From assembly GCF_027563315.1 (NCBI RefSeq), contig NZ_JAMKBJ010000006.1:124001-188000 (forward strand): 64,000 bases of DNA, written 5' to 3'. The translations under genes were made by a program, and so were the position numbers. This document shows positions 61,246 to 64,000 of this stretch, one piece after another. The notes beneath the pieces were generated by a model. The model was not told the DNA's origin and made no database searches. It saw only the letters and a program-made list of their open reading frames with translations. The stretch's first letter is position 1, and each line of letters opens with the position of its first letter. The stretch is from Paenisporosarcina quisquiliarum (GTDB lineage: Bacteria > Bacillota > Bacilli > Bacillales_A > Planococcaceae).

Positions 61246-61318
61246 TTCGTTGCACGATTCCAAAGTTTCGTTGGACGATATAAAGATTTCGTTGGACAAT
61301 TCCAGAGTTTCGTTGGAA
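61246..61318. repeat. 21-bp-pitch array, TTCGTTGGAC (4 units)
   Basis: Units at 61246 (TTCGTTGCAC), 61267, 61288 and 61309 (GGAATC), 82 bp after the previous array. The following 120 bp (61319-61441) is homologous to 59800-59912. Confidence 0.9.
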
Positions 61319-61413
61319 TCGGAGAATTTCAAACGATGGCTGTCACAAACAGAAAAAGCTTTTGGCCAGCCAAAAGCAGTATATGGATTTGTGAAGTATT
61401 AAATAGAAAGAAG

Positions 61414-61445
61414 GGCAGCCGAAATTGTATGTTCGGCTGCCTGTT
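61414..61445 (-). terminator. GGCAGCCGAA hairpin, terminator of metNIQ
   Basis: GGCAGCCGAA / TTCGGCTGCC around ATTGTATG, 14 bases after the metQ stop on the minus strand. Confidence 0.88.
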
Positions 61446-61454
61446 TTCATTGTA

Positions 61455-62297
61455 TTATTTCCAAGAGTCTTTGTAGTTTTTTAGTTCCTCAAGTGAGACG
61501 AAGGTTGGAATCGAGCTGCCTTTAAATGTATCGATGATGAATTTCTCGACTTTTTCGGAGTGATAGATTTCCACTAATTTTTGTAGTTCTGGTCGATCAA
61601 CATCACCTGATTGAGCCGCGATAATGTTAATGTACGGCTTAGCTGTCGCACTTTCATGGAACAGCGCATCCTCGAGTTTCAAATCTGCTTCAACAGCAAA
61701 ATTGTTATTAATGATGGATGCGTCTGCGTCGTCAAGGAAACGTGGTGTGTTACCTGCAGCGACCGGTTCGATTTTCAAGTTTTTCGGGTTGTTTTTAATT
61801 TTATCGATTGAACCAATTCCTTCGAAGTCATCTGTCAAAGTAATCAGTCCCGCTTCTTGAAGCAAAAGTAGGGCACGGCCAAAGTTTGTTCCTTCGTTAG
61901 GCAAAGCGATTGTTGCACCTTCAGGCAGGTCATCAAGCGTTTTGTGTTTTTTTGAGTGGATGGCCATAGGTGCAATGACGGTTGAACCGATTGCTTCCAA
62001 ATCTAGTTTCTGGTCCGCTTTGAATTCGTCAAAATATGAGATGGTTTGGAAAGCGTTGGCGTCGATTTCGCCTTCAGCAAGAGCGATGTTCGGTTGAATG
62101 TAGTCGTTGAATTTGACGAGTTCAATGTTCAAACCTTCTTCCTTTGCAATTCCTACGATGTAATCCCAGGTGCGTGTGTCACCGCCACTAACGCCTACTT
62201 TGATGGTATCTGAATCCTTAGCGTTTCCTTCGTCCTTGCCGCAAGCTGCCAGCAAACCTAGTGTTAATACGATGAGTACCAATGCGATTTTTTTCAT
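61455..62297 (-). CDS. metQ: methionine ABC transporter binding lipoprotein
   Basis: 280 aa, NlpA/MetQ family. The lipoprotein signal ends GLLAACGKD. Family features: VGVSGGDTRTWDYI, EGEIDANAFQTISYFDEF, ALPNEGTNFGRALLLLQEAGLI and ASIINNNFAVEADL. It captures methionine outside the membrane for MetNI. Last gene of the operon, 17 bp after metI, with a terminator behind. Confidence 0.93.
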   Translation of the reverse strand: MKKIALVLIVLTLGLLAACGKDEGNAKDSDTIKVGVSGGDTRTWDYIVGIAKEEGLNIELVKFNDYIQPNIALAEGEIDANAFQTISYFDEFKADQKLDLEAIGSTVIAPMAIHSKKHKTLDDLPEGATIALPNEGTNFGRALLLLQEAGLITLTDDFEGIGSIDKIKNNPKNLKIEPVAAGNTPRFLDDADASIINNNFAVEADLKLEDALFHESATAKPYINIIAAQSGDVDRPELQKLVEIYHSEKVEKFIIDTFKGSSIPTFVSLEELKNYKDSWK

Positions 62298-62314
62298 TTT
62301 CCTACCTCCAATAA

Positions 62315-62986
62315 TTATCTTCTTCTTATTTTTTTTGAAACCATGTTTCCGGTTGATTGTAATAATTGAACAATGATCACAAGTGCTGCGACGGTGACGA
62401 CCATGGTCATGGTGTCAAAACGTTGGTATCCATAGGTCAGTGCCAAGTCACCAACACCGCCAGCCCCGACTGCTCCAGCCATGGCGGATGCTCCAACCAA
62501 GCCGATTGTTGCAGTGGTAAAGGTCAGAATCAGTGAACTCAAGCCTTCCGGAATCAAAAATTTAAAAATGATTTGTGGAACTGTTGCGCCCATGGATTGA
62601 GCGGCTTCGATAATTCCTTTATCGACTTCCAGTAACGAGTTTTCGACAAGCCGGGCAATGTACGGTGCTGCGTAAAAGACGAGCGGGACGATTGCGGCGT
62701 TCGTGCCAATGGCTGTGCCCACAATCAGTCTGGTCAAAGGAATGATGGCGACGAGTAGAATGATGAATGGTACGGAACGTAAAATGTTGATAATGGGATT
62801 CAAGATATTGAATATCCATTTGTTATCCAAGATATGACCTTTTCGTGTGATGACGAGCAGTATGCCTAGCGGAAGACCGATTAGTGCCGAAAAAATCAGT
62901 GAAATAGCCACCATGTAAAGTGTATCGCCAAAGCCAACCAGTAGTTGTTCGGTTGTAATTTCCATGCCCCATAATGTATCAGTCAT
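62315..62986 (-). CDS. metI: methionine ABC transporter permease
   Basis: 223 aa, five transmembrane helices. The EAA loop reads IIEAAQSMGATVPQIIFKFLIPEGL, contacting MetN. Overlaps metN by 8 bp. Confidence 0.93.
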   Translation of the reverse strand: MTDTLWGMEITTEQLLVGFGDTLYMVAISLIFSALIGLPLGILLVITRKGHILDNKWIFNILNPIINILRSVPFIILLVAIIPLTRLIVGTAIGTNAAIVPLVFYAAPYIARLVENSLLEVDKGIIEAAQSMGATVPQIIFKFLIPEGLSSLILTFTTATIGLVGASAMAGAVGAGGVGDLALTYGYQRFDTMTMVVTVAALVIIVQLLQSTGNMVSKKIRRR

Positions 62987-64000
62987 ACAGTTTCACCTCC
63001 TGAACGATAAACCCTTCGTCTTTGATGTATGTAAAAGCTTTTTGAATCTCCGACTGCTCACCGGTCACTTCGATAATCAAGTTGCCAAAAGGCGTATCCT
63101 GGATTTCAGAAATGTTTGCCGAAAGAACGCTTAAATGTACGTCATATTTCTTGGCAATAGTCGAAAGTAATGGCTGACTAGATGTGTTGCCGACAAAATT
63201 TATTTTCCAAATAATCGGCTGCGTACTTGATATGGCAGCATTGCTGAGAACGCTTTGAGGAATCTCATCATGAATAACTGTTCGTACGAAATTCTTCGCA
63301 ATCTCCGTTTTGGGTGAGGCAAAGACGTCAAATACTGATCCTTGCTCTACTACGCGTCCGCCTTCCATGACGGCTACTTTATTGCAAATTTCCCGGATGA
63401 CGGACATTTCGTGCGTAATGAGGAGAATGGTAATGTCATATTCCTGGTTAATTTTCTTGAGCAGCTGCAAAACTGCGCTGGTCGTTTGTGGATCAAGTGC
63501 TGATGTGGCTTCATCACACAGCAGAATGGAAGGGTTTGTAGCTAGCGCTCTTGCAATACCAATCCGTTGTTTCTGACCTCCCGATAGCTGTTCAGGATAG
63601 TTTTTGGCTTTGTCTGCAAGCCCTACGAAGTCTAGCAATTCTTCAACACGCGTTTTGATTGTTGCTTTTGGCGTTCCTGATAATACGAGCGGAATGGCAA
63701 CGTTATCGAAAACAGTTTTGGAATTCAGCAGATTGAAGTGTTGAAAGATCATCCCAATTTTTTTCTTCTGAGCTCTTAGCTGTTTTGGCTTCAGTGCAGT
63801 CAGTGGCTGTCCGTCAACGAGTACTTGCCCGGTGGATGGGCGTTCGAGCAGATTGACCAATCTGATGAGTGTGCTTTTCCCTGCACCGCTATAGCCAACC
63901 ACGCCAAAGATATCTCCTTTTTCAACAGTGAGGTCTATACCTTTTAAGGCTTCAACCGTTTGCTTTTTGGTTTGGAATGATTTCGTTACTTGTTGGAATT
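62979..64000 (-). CDS. metN: methionine ABC transporter ATPase (5' end outside the window)
   Basis: Partial: the frame continues to the window edge (FQQVTKSFQTKKQTVEALKG...), so the start lies beyond 64000. Walker A GYSGAGKSTL, Q-loop IFQHFNLL, signature LSGGQKQRIGIARAL, Walker B ILLCDEATSALD and a C-terminal NIL regulatory domain (last 80 residues) that in MetN binds methionine and inhibits transport. Any S-box riboswitch would be outside this window. Confidence 0.94.
   Translation of the reverse strand, partial: FQQVTKSFQTKKQTVEALKGIDLTVEKGDIFGVVGYSGAGKSTLIRLVNLLERPSTGQVLVDGQPLTALKPKQLRAQKKKIGMIFQHFNLLNSKTVFDNVAIPLVLSGTPKATIKTRVEELLDFVGLADKAKNYPEQLSGGQKQRIGIARALATNPSILLCDEATSALDPQTTSAVLQLLKKINQEYDITILLITHEMSVIREICNKVAVMEGGRVVEQGSVFDVFASPKTEIAKNFVRTVIHDEIPQSVLSNAAISSTQPIIWKINFVGNTSSQPLLSTIAKKYDVHLSVLSANISEIQDTPFGNLIIEVTGEQSEIQKAFTYIKDEGFIVQEVKLYD

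Noticed and set aside
1-64000. tRNA, rRNA or IS elements
   Set aside because: No cloverleaf, rRNA-like or transposase sequence was seen by eye; a covariance-model scan would be needed to exclude small RNAs.

Overview
The window reads as a low-GC, Gram-positive, endospore-forming Bacillales chromosome, most likely a Planococcaceae member (Sporosarcina/Paenisporosarcina-like). The grounds are: small acid-soluble spore proteins (an SspH-type at 30.2-30.4 kb and an alpha/beta-type at 42.4 kb behind a textbook sigma-G promoter), a Spo0E-like phosphatase, three secreted proteins with SLH domains, a subtilisin of the S41/sphericase type, strong Shine-Dalgarno sites, many TTG/GTG starts, and no Tn, rRNA or tRNA genes. 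Placement below family level is inference.

Layout. 0.1-6 kb: an SLH-anchored S8 protease, then a Crp/Fnr regulator divergent from a class V aminotransferase plus NhaC-type antiporter. 6-10 kb: a Pro-rich protein, an unlisted 41-aa membrane protein, and a subtilisin divergent from an RNPP-type (PlcR/NprR-like) regulator followed at once by a 46-aa exported peptide, i.e. a candidate quorum-sensing receptor/signal pair. 10-15.5 kb: an SGNH hydrolase, a tandem duplicated membrane-anchored pair, an acyl-CoA synthetase. 15.6-22.6 kb: a LacI-regulated operon joining hexulose-phosphate synthase/isomerase, a TRAP transporter, a KdgF-like cupin, KDG kinase and KDPG aldolase, preceded by tandem operators and a cre site. 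23-31.5 kb: housekeeping and surface genes (two SLH proteins, DUF212 protein, CE4 deacetylase, GNAT, BASS transporter). 31.9-40.1 kb: c-di-GMP enzymes, PhoX and a calcineurin-like phosphatase, and an RsbQ-like hydrolase next to a frameshifted PAS-GGDEF gene. 40-45.4 kb: stress and spore genes and a three-gene beta-helix cluster. 45.5-51.5 kb: two GH13 alpha-glucosidases with a ROK kinase and an MsmX-type ATPase. 52-64 kb: small genes, an AcoR-like GAF-PAS-GGDEF-EAL protein overlapping a ThDP enzyme, an MFS exporter, a NERD protein, and metNIQ at the right edge (metN is cut by the window).

The strongest unexplained signal is in the intergenic DNA. About sixteen arrays repeat a 10-bp core at an almost invariant 21-bp pitch (one family at 20 bp) with unrelated 11-bp spacers. 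At least six different cores occur (TTCGTTGGAC, ACGTCTGAAA, GACGTAGGAA, TGTCTACCTG, GTTGCTCC, TGAGCGATAA), but the pitch, edge-unit variants and the lengths of the interior segments between paired arrays are shared. They are not CRISPRs. They look like one modular non-coding element whose core has been exchanged, often ending in a recurrent GGCNGCCGAA-type hairpin.
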